The translations under genes and the position numbers were made by a program. 44,779 nucleotides of DNA from Scatosoma sp045654025 (GTDB lineage: Bacteria; Bacillota; Clostridia; Christensenellales; Borkfalkiaceae): the NCBI GenBank assembly GCA_045654025.1, contig JAZOMO010000042.1, positions 1 through 44,779 of the forward strand. Direction: 5' to 3'. Shown here one piece after another: positions 24,372 to 31,700 of this stretch (position 1 is its first letter; each line of letters begins with the position of its first letter). The notes below the pieces were generated by a model. It did no database searches. It was not told where the DNA came from and was given only the letters and a program-made list of their open reading frames with translations.

Positions 24372-25079
24372 TCAAAGTTGTTCGTCCGTTTTTCCAAAAC
24401 GACGGGTACGCCTTGCGTATTCTACAAATGCTTCCTCCAAGTCCGCATCGGAAAATTCCGGAAACATTTTATCAGAGAAATACAGCTCGGCATAAGCCGC
24501 TTGATACAGCAAGAAATTCGACAATCGTTTTTCTTTCCCCGTACGAATGATGAGGTCGGGGTCAGGTTGCCCTGCCGTATACAGACGGTCGGAAAGACTC
24601 TCTTCGGTGAGCGGCTTCCCTTCGGCAATCGCTTGGTTTGCCGCGCGTACGATTTCCGCGCGCGCACCGTAGGCAAGGGCGATGTTCACCCCTCTGCCCT
24701 CATACTGTGCAGTTTCCGCCTCAACCTTCCGTATCAAGTCCTGAATATCCTGCGGCAACAACGAAACATCGCCGATGACACGCAAACGGATGCCTTTGTC
24801 ACAAACCTTGCGAACCCCCTCTACGAAATGCTTTCTAACGAGGTTATACAGCCCTTCCAGCTCTTCCTTAGGACGGTTAAAGTTCTCCGTAGACAAAGCG
24901 TACACGGTCACGTATTCTACCCCTAAGTCGTAGGCGCGCTCCATCAGCCCGATCATACGGGAAACCCCTTGCTGATGCCCAAAGTTTCTAGGCAATAATC
25001 TGGCTTTTGCCCATCTGCCGTTGCCGTCCATAATGATAGCAACGTGGCGGGGCACAACCATTTTTTTCTCTTTTTTCAT
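24372..25079 (-). CDS. uppS: Undecaprenyl diphosphate synthase
   Basis: cis-Prenyltransferase that makes the lipid carrier for peptidoglycan. In 235 residues the catalytic Asp18 lies in IIMDGNGRWAK. The GHQQGVSRM, YALSTENFNRP and DLIIRTGKEKRLSNFLLYQ blocks are plain, with a slight change from the usual RTSGE to RTGKE in the substrate loop. It ends FGKTDEQL. It follows frr after a 71-bp gap holding a perfect 9-bp hairpin. Confidence 0.97.
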   Translation of the reverse strand: MKKEKKMVVPRHVAIIMDGNGRWAKARLLPRNFGHQQGVSRMIGLMERAYDLGVEYVTVYALSTENFNRPKEELEGLYNLVRKHFVEGVRKVCDKGIRLRVIGDVSLLPQDIQDLIRKVEAETAQYEGRGVNIALAYGARAEIVRAANQAIAEGKPLTEESLSDRLYTAGQPDPDLIIRTGKEKRLSNFLLYQAAYAELYFSDKMFPEFSDADLEEAFVEYARRTRRFGKTDEQL

Positions 25080-25104
25080 AGTTTAAGTCCTATTATTTGA
25101 TAAT

Positions 25105-25131
25105 CACGGACGGCAATACTTACCGTCCGTG
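25105..25131. other. Perfect hairpin between frr and uppS
   Basis: CACGGACGG (25105-25113) and CCGTCCGTG (25123-25131) with a 9-base loop. No T-run follows on either strand, so it does not look like an intrinsic terminator. An mRNA processing or stability element in the polycistronic transcript is possible. Confidence 0.6.
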
Positions 25132-25150
25132 CCAAAATAGCTACACCCGC

Positions 25151-25723
25151 TTATACTGTAAGAAGTTCTTTTTCCTTTGCCGCGATGATGCCTTCCAGCT
25201 TCGTCATCGTTGCAGAGATAAACTTCTCTACTTCTGCTTCGCAGTCTGCAATCACGTCCTCAGACAATTCCTTTGCCGCCTTCATCTTCTTCAAAACATC
25301 CATCGCGTCACGGCGTTGGTTGCGGACCTGCACCTTCGCCTCTTCGCCCATCTTCTTGATCTGTTTAACCAGCTCTTTTCTTCTTTCTTCCGTCATTACG
25401 GGGAAGACAAGGCGGATTACCTGACCGTCGTTGGTGGGATTGATGCCGATATTCGATTGCAAAATCGCCTTTTCAACCGCCTTCAAAAGGGACTTATCCC
25501 ACAGGTTGATTTGCAGACAACGAGCGTCCAAAGCGGATACGTTGCCCAGCTCAATCAGCTTCGACATACCGCCGTAAGCCTCTACTTCAATTCTATCCAA
25601 AATGCGAGGGTTTGCTCTGCCTGCGCGGATACCTGCGTATTCGCCTTCGAGTGCATTCAGCGCCTTTTCCGCTCTTTCTTCCAACTCAAACATCATCTCT
25701 TCAATCTTTTCGTTTTCAATCAT
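25151..25723 (-). CDS. frr: Ribosome recycling factor
   Basis: Splits post-termination ribosomes with EF-G. The 190-residue protein has the RRF coiled-coil domain and the conserved RAGRANPRILDRIEVEAYG, IRLVFPVMTEERRKEL and RNQRRDAMD blocks. It lies 45 bp after pyrH, the universal pyrH-frr pair. Confidence 0.98.
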   Translation of the reverse strand: MIENEKIEEMMFELEERAEKALNALEGEYAGIRAGRANPRILDRIEVEAYGGMSKLIELGNVSALDARCLQINLWDKSLLKAVEKAILQSNIGINPTNDGQVIRLVFPVMTEERRKELVKQIKKMGEEAKVQVRNQRRDAMDVLKKMKAAKELSEDVIADCEAEVEKFISATMTKLEGIIAAKEKELLTV

Positions 25724-25768
25724 CTTTCCATTCTCCTAAATATATTCTATGTAATTGCCCGCGTTTGA

Positions 25769-26476
25769 TTACACGGAAATCATCGTGCCCAGCTGTTCAC
25801 CGCAGACTGCGCGGACGATGGAGTTTTCTTCATTCAAGCCAAACGCAAGCGTCGGTACGTTGTTTTCCATACACATCGCCGCCGCCGTAAAGTCGATAAC
25901 CTTTAACCCACGATTGATGATGTCAGCGTACTTGAGCGATTCATATTTCTTCGCATTCGGATTCACTTTGGGGTCGGAATCGTAAATACCGTCCACGTTC
26001 TTTGCCATCAGCAGAATATCCGCATCAATTTCACACGCACGGAGCGCCGCCGCCGTATCCGTCGAACAATAGGGATTACCCGTACCACAAGCAAAGATGA
26101 CGATGCGCCCCATTTCAAAGTGGCGCAAAGCCTTTCTCAAGATAAACGGCTCCGCCAAGGAAATCATATCAAGAGCGGTCTGAACACGAACGGGTACGCC
26201 ATGCTGTTCGATGGCGTCCATCATCGCAAGCGAGTTCATAACCGTCGCCAGCATCCCCATCTGGTCCGCCGTCGTTCTATCCATATTCGTGCCCTGTCTG
26301 CCACGCCAGAAGTTGCCGCCGCCGATGACTAAACCAACTTGCACGCCCATCTTATGCAGCTCGATAATCTGCTCTACCACGGGGGCAATCACTTCGTGAT
26401 TCAGCCCAAACCTCTGTTCACCCGCCAAAGCCTCACCAGAAAGTTTTAACAGTATTCTTTTGTATTTGGGTTGCAT
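25769..26476 (-). CDS. pyrH: UMP kinase
   Basis: Phosphorylates UMP to UDP. The ATG at 26476 has AAAGGAGG upstream and gives 235 residues; the longer frame to 26524 lacks a ribosome site. Seen: KRILLKLSGEAL, VIGGGNFWRG, TADQMGMLATVMNSLAM, GTGNPYCSTDTAAALRA and LMAKNVDGIYDSDP. It is the first gene of the pyrH-frr-uppS-cdsA-dxr-rseP run, after the tsf terminator. Confidence 0.98.
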   Translation of the reverse strand: MQPKYKRILLKLSGEALAGEQRFGLNHEVIAPVVEQIIELHKMGVQVGLVIGGGNFWRGRQGTNMDRTTADQMGMLATVMNSLAMMDAIEQHGVPVRVQTALDMISLAEPFILRKALRHFEMGRIVIFACGTGNPYCSTDTAAALRACEIDADILLMAKNVDGIYDSDPKVNPNAKKYESLKYADIINRGLKVIDFTAAAMCMENNVPTLAFGLNEENSIVRAVCGEQLGTMISV

Positions 26477-26551
26477 GGATATCCTCCTTTGTTGCCGTTC
26501 TTTTTCGCCGATATTCCCGCCCAAAAAAGACCGCTTTTATTCATTTTAATC

Positions 26552-26560
26552 ATTGTATCA
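26552..26560 (-). promoter_or_regulatory. Possible extended -10 promoter of the pyrH operon
   Basis: Leftward TGATACAAT (extended -10) in an A/T-rich stretch about 80 bp before pyrH. No good -35 is seen 17 bp upstream, so confidence is modest. Confidence 0.45.
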
Positions 26561-26625
26561 TATTTTAGCAAAAAAAGCTATACTATTTTGAAAAAAAGTT
26601 CCTTAAAAAACAAAGTTTTTTTGTA

Positions 26626-26659
26626 AAACAAAAAACCTGCGGAGATATCCGCAGGTTTT
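26626..26659 (-). terminator. Terminator of rpsB-tsf
   Basis: Perfect 12-bp stem AAAACCTGCGGA/TCCGCAGGTTTT with a 4-base loop, followed leftward by T-rich sequence. It is 19 bp after tsf. Confidence 0.92.
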
Positions 26660-26678
26660 CTATTTGCTTTCAAAGCGA

Positions 26679-27572
26679 TTAGTTCTTCATTGCAGCAACT
26701 TGCTTTGCAACTTCTTCGCTGAGGTCTTCGCTCTTCTTTTCAAGACCTTCGCCCATTACGTAGAATACGCAGTTAGCAACGGTGATGTTGCCCTTCTTCA
26801 AAAGGTCAGCAACCTTAACGCTGTCGTCCTTAATGAACGCCTGCTCTACAAGGCAGTTTTCCTCGTAGTACTTCTTAATTCTACCCATAACCATCTTTTC
26901 AGCGATTGCTTCGGGCTTGCCTTCGTTGATAGCCTGCTGCTTCAATACAGCCTTTTCCTTTTCCAAAGCCTCGGTAGAAACCTGATCCTTCGTGATGTAT
27001 GCAGGCTTCGTGAAAGCAACCTGCAACGTAAGTTCGTGTGCAACTTCTGCAGCTTCTTCCGTCTTTTCGCCAGCAAGGTCAAGCATAACGCCCAGCTTAC
27101 CGCCCAAGTGGATGTAGGTAGCCAAGAAGCCGCCCGAAACGTACTTCGTGAAGCGACGAACAGCAATCTTTTCACCGATAACGGCAATCTTGCTCTTCAA
27201 ATATTCTTCTACTGCGCCTTCGCCGGGAACTTCGCAAGCAAGCAGAGCTTCAACGTTTGCAGGGTCGCAAGCAACGATAACTTTTGCAATCGTGGTTGCG
27301 ATTTCAGCGAACTGAGGGTTCTTTGCAACGAAGTCGGATTCGCAGTTGAGTTCGAGCAATACGCCAACGTTGCCGTCTACGTATGCGGAAACGATACCTT
27401 CTGCCGCAATACGGGAAGCCTTCTTAGCAGCCTTTGCAATCCCTCTTTCTCTCAAGAGGTCTGCTGCCTTGTCCATATCGCCGTCTGCATCGGTAAGTGC
27501 CTTTTTGCAATCCATAACGCCCGCGTCCGTTCTTGCGCGGAGTGCCATTACGTCTTTAGCCGTGAATGCCAT
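26679..27572 (-). CDS. tsf: Elongation factor Ts
   Basis: Guanine-nucleotide exchange factor for EF-Tu. The 297 residues begin FTAKDVMALRARTDAGVMDCKKAL, which includes the TDAGVMDCK signature. The core reads LELNCESDFVAKN. A coiled-coil insertion and a C-terminal FVMGEGLEKK-like end follow. It starts 45 bp after rpsB and is closed by an intrinsic terminator. Confidence 0.98.
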   Translation of the reverse strand: MAFTAKDVMALRARTDAGVMDCKKALTDADGDMDKAADLLRERGIAKAAKKASRIAAEGIVSAYVDGNVGVLLELNCESDFVAKNPQFAEIATTIAKVIVACDPANVEALLACEVPGEGAVEEYLKSKIAVIGEKIAVRRFTKYVSGGFLATYIHLGGKLGVMLDLAGEKTEEAAEVAHELTLQVAFTKPAYITKDQVSTEALEKEKAVLKQQAINEGKPEAIAEKMVMGRIKKYYEENCLVEQAFIKDDSVKVADLLKKGNITVANCVFYVMGEGLEKKSEDLSEEVAKQVAAMKN

Positions 27573-27617
27573 AATTGTATTCTCCTTATTTTCGTGTATT
27601 TTTTAACTTGTTAAAAC

Positions 27618-28358
27618 TTACGCGTTTTCTTCGGTAGCAGGAGCTTCTTCTACTGCAGGAGCAGCAACTGCTTCTTCGCCCTGGTTTGCTTCGATAACTG
27701 CGTTAGCAATTACGGAAGAGATCAACTTGATTGCGCGGATTGCGTCGTCGTTGCCGGGGATTACGTAGTCAACTTCGTCGGGATCACAGTTCGTGTCGGT
27801 GATAGCAACGATCTTGATGCCAAGCTTCTTTGCTTCCTTGATTGCGATGTCTTCGTTGTGAGGGTCAACCACGAACATAACGCCGGGCATAGCCTTCATC
27901 TTCTTGATACCGCCAAGGTTTGCCTGCAATTTGCCCATTTCCTTCTTAAGGAGCATAACTTCCTTCTTAGGCAACAGGTCGAAATCGCCGTTTGCTTCCA
28001 TTGCTTCCAGCTTTTCAAGGCGTTCAACACGGCTTCTCATGGTCTTGAAGTTGGTAAGGCAACCACCCAACCAACGGGAGTTTACATAGTACTGACCGCA
28101 ACGTTCAGCCTCTTCCTTTACTGCGTCCTGAGCCTGCTTCTTCGTACCAACGAACAGAACAGATTTGCCTGCTTTAACCGATTCTACGACGAATTTGTAC
28201 GCTTCTTCGATCAAGTTTGCGGTAAGTTGCAAGTCGATGATGTGAATGTCGTTTCTTGCCGCGAAGATGTACTTCTTCATCTTGGGGTTCCATCTTCTGG
28301 TCTGGTGACCGAAGTGTACGCCTGCTTCCAAAAGCTGCTTCATAGTGATAACTGCCAT
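27618..28358 (-). CDS. rpsB: 30S ribosomal protein S2
   Basis: The 246 residues begin ITMKQLLEAGVHFGHQTRRWNPK, the S2 signature, with FVGTKKQAQDAVKEEAERCG and GVMFVVDPHNEDIAIKEAKKLGI in their usual places. The C-terminal tail is Ala/Glu-rich. The 5' UTR of about 110 nt can fold and may be an autoregulatory leader. Confidence 0.98.
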   Translation of the reverse strand: MAVITMKQLLEAGVHFGHQTRRWNPKMKKYIFAARNDIHIIDLQLTANLIEEAYKFVVESVKAGKSVLFVGTKKQAQDAVKEEAERCGQYYVNSRWLGGCLTNFKTMRSRVERLEKLEAMEANGDFDLLPKKEVMLLKKEMGKLQANLGGIKKMKAMPGVMFVVDPHNEDIAIKEAKKLGIKIVAITDTNCDPDEVDYVIPGNDDAIRAIKLISSVIANAVIEANQGEEAVAAPAVEEAPATEENA

Positions 28359-28386
28359 AATTCATACCTCCGTTTATCCTCCTCGA

Positions 28387-28449
28387 TCTGTGTTGGCTCG
28401 TAGACGACGCCCGCATGAAAAAAATTTACGGGCACGGATTACGCACAGA
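28387..28449 (-). promoter_or_regulatory. Structured rpsB leader (candidate autoregulatory RNA)
   Basis: In the rpsB 5' UTR an outer TCTGTG/CACAGA stem (28444-28449 with 28387-28392) encloses a GCCCG/CGGGC hairpin (28409-28433). Many bacteria regulate rpsB-tsf through S2 binding to the leader; whether this belongs to a described S2 leader class cannot be judged by eye. Confidence 0.45.
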
Positions 28450-28475
28450 CTCCGAGTGTGAATTTCAGCCTTTCT

Positions 28476-28505
28476 ATTGTAGCATAAAGGCGTGCCTCAA
28501 ATCAA
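28476..28505 (-). promoter_or_regulatory. Promoter of rpsB-tsf
   Basis: Leftward -35 TTGATT, 18-bp spacer, extended -10 TGCTACAAT. The -35 lies in the loop of a perfect 10-bp hairpin (28486-28523). Confidence 0.7.
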
Positions 28506-28523
28506 CCGATTTTGCACGCCTTT
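28486..28523. terminator. Hairpin enclosing the rpsB -35 element (possible terminator)
   Basis: AAAGGCGTGC (28486-28495)/GCACGCCTTT (28514-28523) with an 18-base loop. It lies after the ruvX fusion gene, but the T-run on the minus strand is only three; the plus side is more T-rich. It could stop read-through into rpsB. Confidence 0.5.
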
Positions 28524-28591
28524 TCTCTCTTTTTTGTAATTTTTATAAAAATTATAACGTTTTATTTCCGTGAAAGAAACCGTCTCCTTTT

Positions 28592-29404
28592 TTACACCTC
28601 TAATTTCTTTGCATCCTCTGCGTTTTCGTACTGTTCGTACTGCGCGCAGAATTCCGCAAATACTTCATCAAGCAGCGCCTCGTCCTCAATCTCGAACAAG
28701 CGAGCCTCTTCCCCTTCGCCCTCCAAACGGAAGATGACGATTTCATCCTCTTCCTCTTCGGTTTCAGGCTCCGCTACTTGGAAACAGCAATATTTCTGCC
28801 CCTTGTATTCAATCGTAGCAACGTGCAAAAAGCTCTCCACGTTCCCCTCGCCGTCTTCAAGTTCGATGACGTTCAATTCCTCGTATTCTTCGTCCGTCAA
28901 TTTTTCCATATCCATTGTAAAATCCCTCCTTCCAGATTTAATATTCCATTCCAGTTTGTGTTTTTCTTCCTCGGCGCGTTTGCGCTTTTGTTCCCGCGCA
29001 AGGTAGCTGTCTAAAATATACGCCGCCGCGATAGCGTCAATGCTCTTTTTGCGGTCGTCTCGTTTTATACCACTCTGTATCTGCACTTCACGCGCCTGCA
29101 TCGTAGTGAAGCGTTCGTCCTCCAAGACGATGGGCAGGTCCGTCTTTGAACGCAAAGCGTCCACAAATTCCCGCGTCTTTACCGTCTGTATGCTCTCCGA
29201 GCCGTCAAAATTGACGGGCATTCCACAGACGATCACCCCCGCCCCTCGGTCCTTGGCAATCCTCGCCACCGCCTCCACGTCCGTCCAAAAGGACTTCGTC
29301 CTATGGTAGGTTTCGCAGGGCATCGCGTACTCGCCAAAAGGGTCGGAAATCGCCACGCCGATTCTTTTACCGCCGATATCCAAAGCAATCACTCGTTTTT
29401 CCAT
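28592..29404 (-). CDS. ruvX: RuvX/YqgF Holliday-junction resolvase-like protein fused in frame to a DUF1292 protein
   Basis: The 270 residues contain two normally separate proteins. Residues 1-~145 are YqgF/RuvX (ALDIGGKRIGVAISD with Asp8, VCGMPVNFDGSES, LEDERFTTMQA, KSIDAIAAAYIL with Asp123), an RNase H-fold nuclease linked to 16S rRNA 5' maturation and resolvase-like activity. Residues 164-270 are a DUF1292/YrzB-like acidic protein (NVIELEDGEGN...YCCFQVAEP). In Bacillota the two are adjacent genes; here no stop codon separates them. The linker KSGRRDFT is encoded by what looks like the second gene's Shine-Dalgarno site. A separate 107-residue DUF1292 product from Met164 (28915) is therefore also likely. 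The start at 29404 has no ribosome site and sits 6 bp after a -10 box. Confidence 0.88.
   Translation of the reverse strand: MEKRVIALDIGGKRIGVAISDPFGEYAMPCETYHRTKSFWTDVEAVARIAKDRGAGVIVCGMPVNFDGSESIQTVKTREFVDALRSKTDLPIVLEDERFTTMQAREVQIQSGIKRDDRKKSIDAIAAAYILDSYLAREQKRKRAEEEKHKLEWNIKSGRRDFTMDMEKLTDEEYEELNVIELEDGEGNVESFLHVATIEYKGQKYCCFQVAEPETEEEEDEIVIFRLEGEGEEARLFEIEDEALLDEVFAEFCAQYEQYENAEDAKKLEV
28913..28931 (-). promoter_or_regulatory. Internal ribosome-binding site and start for the DUF1292 product
   Basis: Leftward AAGGAGGG (28931-28924), then 8 bases, then ATG (28915-28913), inside the open ruvX frame. It is one of the strongest Shine-Dalgarno sites in the window, so internal initiation giving a 107-residue protein is expected in addition to the fusion. 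Confidence 0.7.
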
Positions 29405-29410
29405 GCCTTC

Positions 29411-29439
29411 AGTATAGCATATTTTTTGCGTTTGTCCAA
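29411..29439 (-). promoter_or_regulatory. Promoter of ruvX, predicting a leaderless mRNA
   Basis: Leftward -35 TTGGAC, 17-bp spacer, -10 TATACT ending 6 bp before the ruvX ATG at 29404. With normal spacing, transcription would begin at or within a base or two of the start codon. Confidence 0.6.
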
Positions 29440-29552
29440 GCGTTTCTTTCATTTTTCCTGATTTTTCCTGCGATTTTTTTGTATGCTCCACTCTTTTTGC
29501 TACGCATACTGAAATTGAAGAGGCAAACGCCCTCAAAAAGGAGAAAGAGGAT

Positions 29553-29732
29553 ATGGAAAAATTAGCAATCGGTATGCTGATCGGCGCTGTCGGTGGCGCG
29601 TTAATCATCGCAAACAGCCAGAAGATGCGCACGCTTGTGAAAAAAGGGCAGGACGAAGTATTGACAAAAGTCAATACGATGATGGACGAAAAGCTGGAAT
29701 GTATGCAGAGCGCCAAGCAGAAAGAGGCATAA
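29553..29732 (+). CDS. Small single-pass membrane protein (59 residues)
   Basis: Not a recognised family. ATG with AAAAAGGAG 9 bp upstream and a strong terminator 7 bp after the stop support a real gene. Residues 4-20 are a Gly/Ala-rich hydrophobic helix (LAIGMLIGAVGGALIIA), followed by a basic stretch (KMRTLVKKGQ) and an amphipathic helix (VLTKVNTMMDEKL). The layout resembles YtxH-like small stress proteins of Bacillota, but that is only an analogy. It is divergent from ruvX. Confidence 0.75.
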   Translation: MEKLAIGMLIGAVGGALIIANSQKMRTLVKKGQDEVLTKVNTMMDEKLECMQSAKQKEA

Positions 29733-29738
29733 GAAAAG

Positions 29739-29766
29739 AAACGGAGCAATCATTGCTCCGTTTTTT
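29739..29766 (+). terminator. Terminator of the 59-residue protein gene
   Basis: Perfect stem ACGGAGCAAT/ATTGCTCCGT with a single-base loop by strict pairing, followed by six T on the plus strand. It lies in the convergent gap and may also serve the minus-strand gene at 29769. Confidence 0.92.
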
Positions 29767-29768
29767 AT

Positions 29769-30431
29769 TTACGACAACGCTTTGCGCAGGCGTTCCAGCT
29801 CTGTACGCAACGCCGCATTTTCTTCAATCAAACGCAGATTTTCTTCCTTTAGTCCCCGCGCCAGACGATCGTACAAATCGTTAATTTCGTTCTCTAAACG
29901 CTTTTGCAACACCTGACCCGCCTCCTTTCCCTGCAAGATTTTTCGTGGACGATCGTTTGCCGAAGCCCTACCTTTCCCAAGCCCAACACTCGCCTCCCCG
30001 AACAACTCTTTGGATATCGAGGCAATCTTATCCGGGTTCTTTTTTAAGGTGTTTCGGTACTTATTTTGCAGGCGCAACATCAGCTTATCGTCGCCCCCAG
30101 AAAGGCGAAAAATCGCCTTGCGTACGGACATGCCCTTCGCTTTTTCCGTTAAGATACTGCGAATCGCCTCGTCCGCCTCCTCTTCCGTAAAAGCGCGGAT
30201 TTTACCAACCGACAGCTCTCTGCCGTCCAGCAATTTGACAATCCGTTCGTCCGCCTGCTCGTTTTTCATCAAGGCATAATAATAGTTGCGTACGCTACCA
30301 CGAGCCCGACCTCGCCGACCGCCGTATTCGGCAAACAGAGCCGTCAACGTCTTCCCTGCTCTTCTTCCTTCCTCGACAAATTCTACCAACTCCCTTGCTT
30401 CTTCCTCGGTATAGCCGTTAATTTTTTGCAT
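29769..30431 (-). CDS. Hypothetical protein with N-terminal helical (possible DNA-binding) domains and C-terminal coiled coil
   Basis: I do not recognise this 220-residue protein. GGAGGG precedes the ATG. Residues 1-~60 read like a Myb/HTH-type helical unit (TEEEARELVEFVEEGRRAG then a basic GGRRGRARGSVRNYYYAL). Residues ~75-125 repeat the theme (FTEEEADEAIRSILTEKAKG then SVRKAIFRLSGGDDKLM). A basic linker is followed by a leucine heptad coiled coil (~170-220, ENEINDLYDRLARGLKEEN and on). The layout recalls RsfA-like sporulation regulators with a Myb-like head and coiled-coil tail, but no homology is claimed. It is divergent from the gene at 30526. Confidence 0.8.
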   Translation of the reverse strand: MQKINGYTEEEARELVEFVEEGRRAGKTLTALFAEYGGRRGRARGSVRNYYYALMKNEQADERIVKLLDGRELSVGKIRAFTEEEADEAIRSILTEKAKGMSVRKAIFRLSGGDDKLMLRLQNKYRNTLKKNPDKIASISKELFGEASVGLGKGRASANDRPRKILQGKEAGQVLQKRLENEINDLYDRLARGLKEENLRLIEENAALRTELERLRKALS

Positions 30432-30525
30432 ACGAGAACCCTCCGTGCTTTATCGTTCAGGCTGATTATTACCCTATTCTTGGAAGTCTATACATTAACG
30501 GCATAAAAACGTCATAAAATATGAT

Positions 30526-31416
30526 ATGCGAATTTATTTTTTATCCTCTCAACCTGCCGCGCTGTACGTGGGCGGCGCATATTTTGGACAAACGCACGAT
30601 TTTGAACGGTATGCAGAAATCTCCCTGCAAGACGGATTGCCCGTGCGATGGGAAGCGGAAGGCATGCACCCCGTCAGCTTCTTTTTAGACGAGTATCTCC
30701 CCCTGCAACCACCAGCAGGCGTAAGCGTATACCGACTGCAAAACGGACTGGCGGTGTATTGTGACGGCTTTCAATCCACCGACGACACTCTGCGTATCAT
30801 CGCGCAGACTCGCAAGGGCGATACCCTTGCCACCGTATGCCGTCAAGGGGGTATTTTTCTGGGAATTGACGGCCCCCAGGGCTTTTTCAGCGCAACCCTG
30901 CCACCCTCCTTTGCCGATTCTCAGCTATTTTTTTTAGGCGAGCTGGTCGGCGTAAAAACCGCCGAAGAGGTAGCTGTTTTCTCCACCGCCGCCGAGCGTT
31001 TTCTCCTTGAACGATACACTGCTATCGAAGAAGGGGAGGAGGAGCTTCGACTGACCATTCCCCTTTCCGACCGATATCGGCGGCAGGCGGATTGCCGCTA
31101 CGCCGTTGGCAAAAACAGCCTTCGTCGAACTTCCTATCAATTACAACAAGCAGAAACAACCGACAAGGACGGACTTATCGCCTATGCGTTTTTCGAAAGC
31201 GTACGCATCGGCGCAGACTTTTCCGTCTTCCTATGCGAGGATTTACAGAAAAATTCCACCGCTGTTTGCGATTTTTTAGGACATTTTTTACACGTTTTGC
31301 CCACAGCAAACCCCAAACAGTGCCTGCTTGTATACCAAAAAGCGGAAAGGTTGTTCGACGTCCGCCCTTTCACGGTCGAAGTCGAAGGGGATACCATCAT
31401 CGACGTTACGGGATAA
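30526..31416 (+). CDS. Hypothetical protein, 296 residues
   Basis: No family recognised. The frame is long and reads like a soluble, mostly beta-rich protein with no signal peptide or membrane helix: IYFLSSQPAALYVGGAYFGQ, repeated short strands, GIDGPQGFFSATLP, and RPFTVEVEGDTIIDVTG at the end. The N-terminal phrase about what is shown and how it is offset (YVGGAYFG) is reminiscent of PEGA-like or carbohydrate-module strands, which is only an impression. The ATG lacks a Shine-Dalgarno site. It shares a 94-bp divergent promoter region with the coiled-coil gene. Base use matches its neighbours. Confidence 0.75.
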   Translation: MRIYFLSSQPAALYVGGAYFGQTHDFERYAEISLQDGLPVRWEAEGMHPVSFFLDEYLPLQPPAGVSVYRLQNGLAVYCDGFQSTDDTLRIIAQTRKGDTLATVCRQGGIFLGIDGPQGFFSATLPPSFADSQLFFLGELVGVKTAEEVAVFSTAAERFLLERYTAIEEGEEELRLTIPLSDRYRRQADCRYAVGKNSLRRTSYQLQQAETTDKDGLIAYAFFESVRIGADFSVFLCEDLQKNSTAVCDFLGHFLHVLPTANPKQCLLVYQKAERLFDVRPFTVEVEGDTIIDVTG

Positions 31417-31468
31417 AAAAAGACCTGCCTCGTAGCGTGATACTCTTAACGGAGTATACACGCCACAA

Positions 31469-31615
31469 CTATGATTGCCCTACAGGCAAGTTATGAGTTA
31501 GGACTGGCTTTGCCAAGTTATGATGCCCTGACGGGCAGTTTGAAGTTGCAAGGGCAATCATATCATAACATTTGCGTATCAAATTCATAACGGCAAGCAT
31601 AGCGAGCCTCATAAC
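31469..31615. repeat. Mini-hairpin array C with GTTATGA connectors that invert midway
   Basis: In the 284-bp convergent gap 31417-31700, GTTATGA occurs at 31490 and 31517 (with a variant CTATGAT near 31469). Its reverse complement TCATAAC occurs at 31563, 31585 and 31609. Hairpins between are TTGCC/GGCAA (31475-31489), TGGC/GCCA (31505-31515) and GCCC/GGGC (31525-31536). The word AGCATAGCGA (31596-31605) is identical to two words in array B. No coding potential is seen. Confidence 0.6.
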
Positions 31616-31633
31616 CCTAAACTAAAAACCAAC

Positions 31634-31679
31634 AAAAAAGAGATAACATTTCAGCCTTAAACTGATTTGTTATCTCTTA
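31634..31679 (-). terminator. Terminator of the cyclophilin-like lipoprotein gene
   Basis: Stem AAGAGATAACA/TGTTATCTCTT with an inner TCAG/CTGA helix, followed leftward by six T. It is 21 bp after the stop codon. Confidence 0.9.
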
Positions 31680-31700
31680 ATGCTTTTATATGCGCTAAAC

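Noticed and set aside
29479..29516. Possible sporulation sigma-factor promoter before the 59-residue gene (GTATG ... CATACT)
   Set aside because: The spacing and -10 match are imperfect, and no sporulation gene is seen in the window to support it.
29405..29749. N-terminal 115-codon extension of the ruvX frame
   Set aside because: It crosses a promoter and the antisense of the 59-residue gene, and the RuvX family start is clear at 29404.
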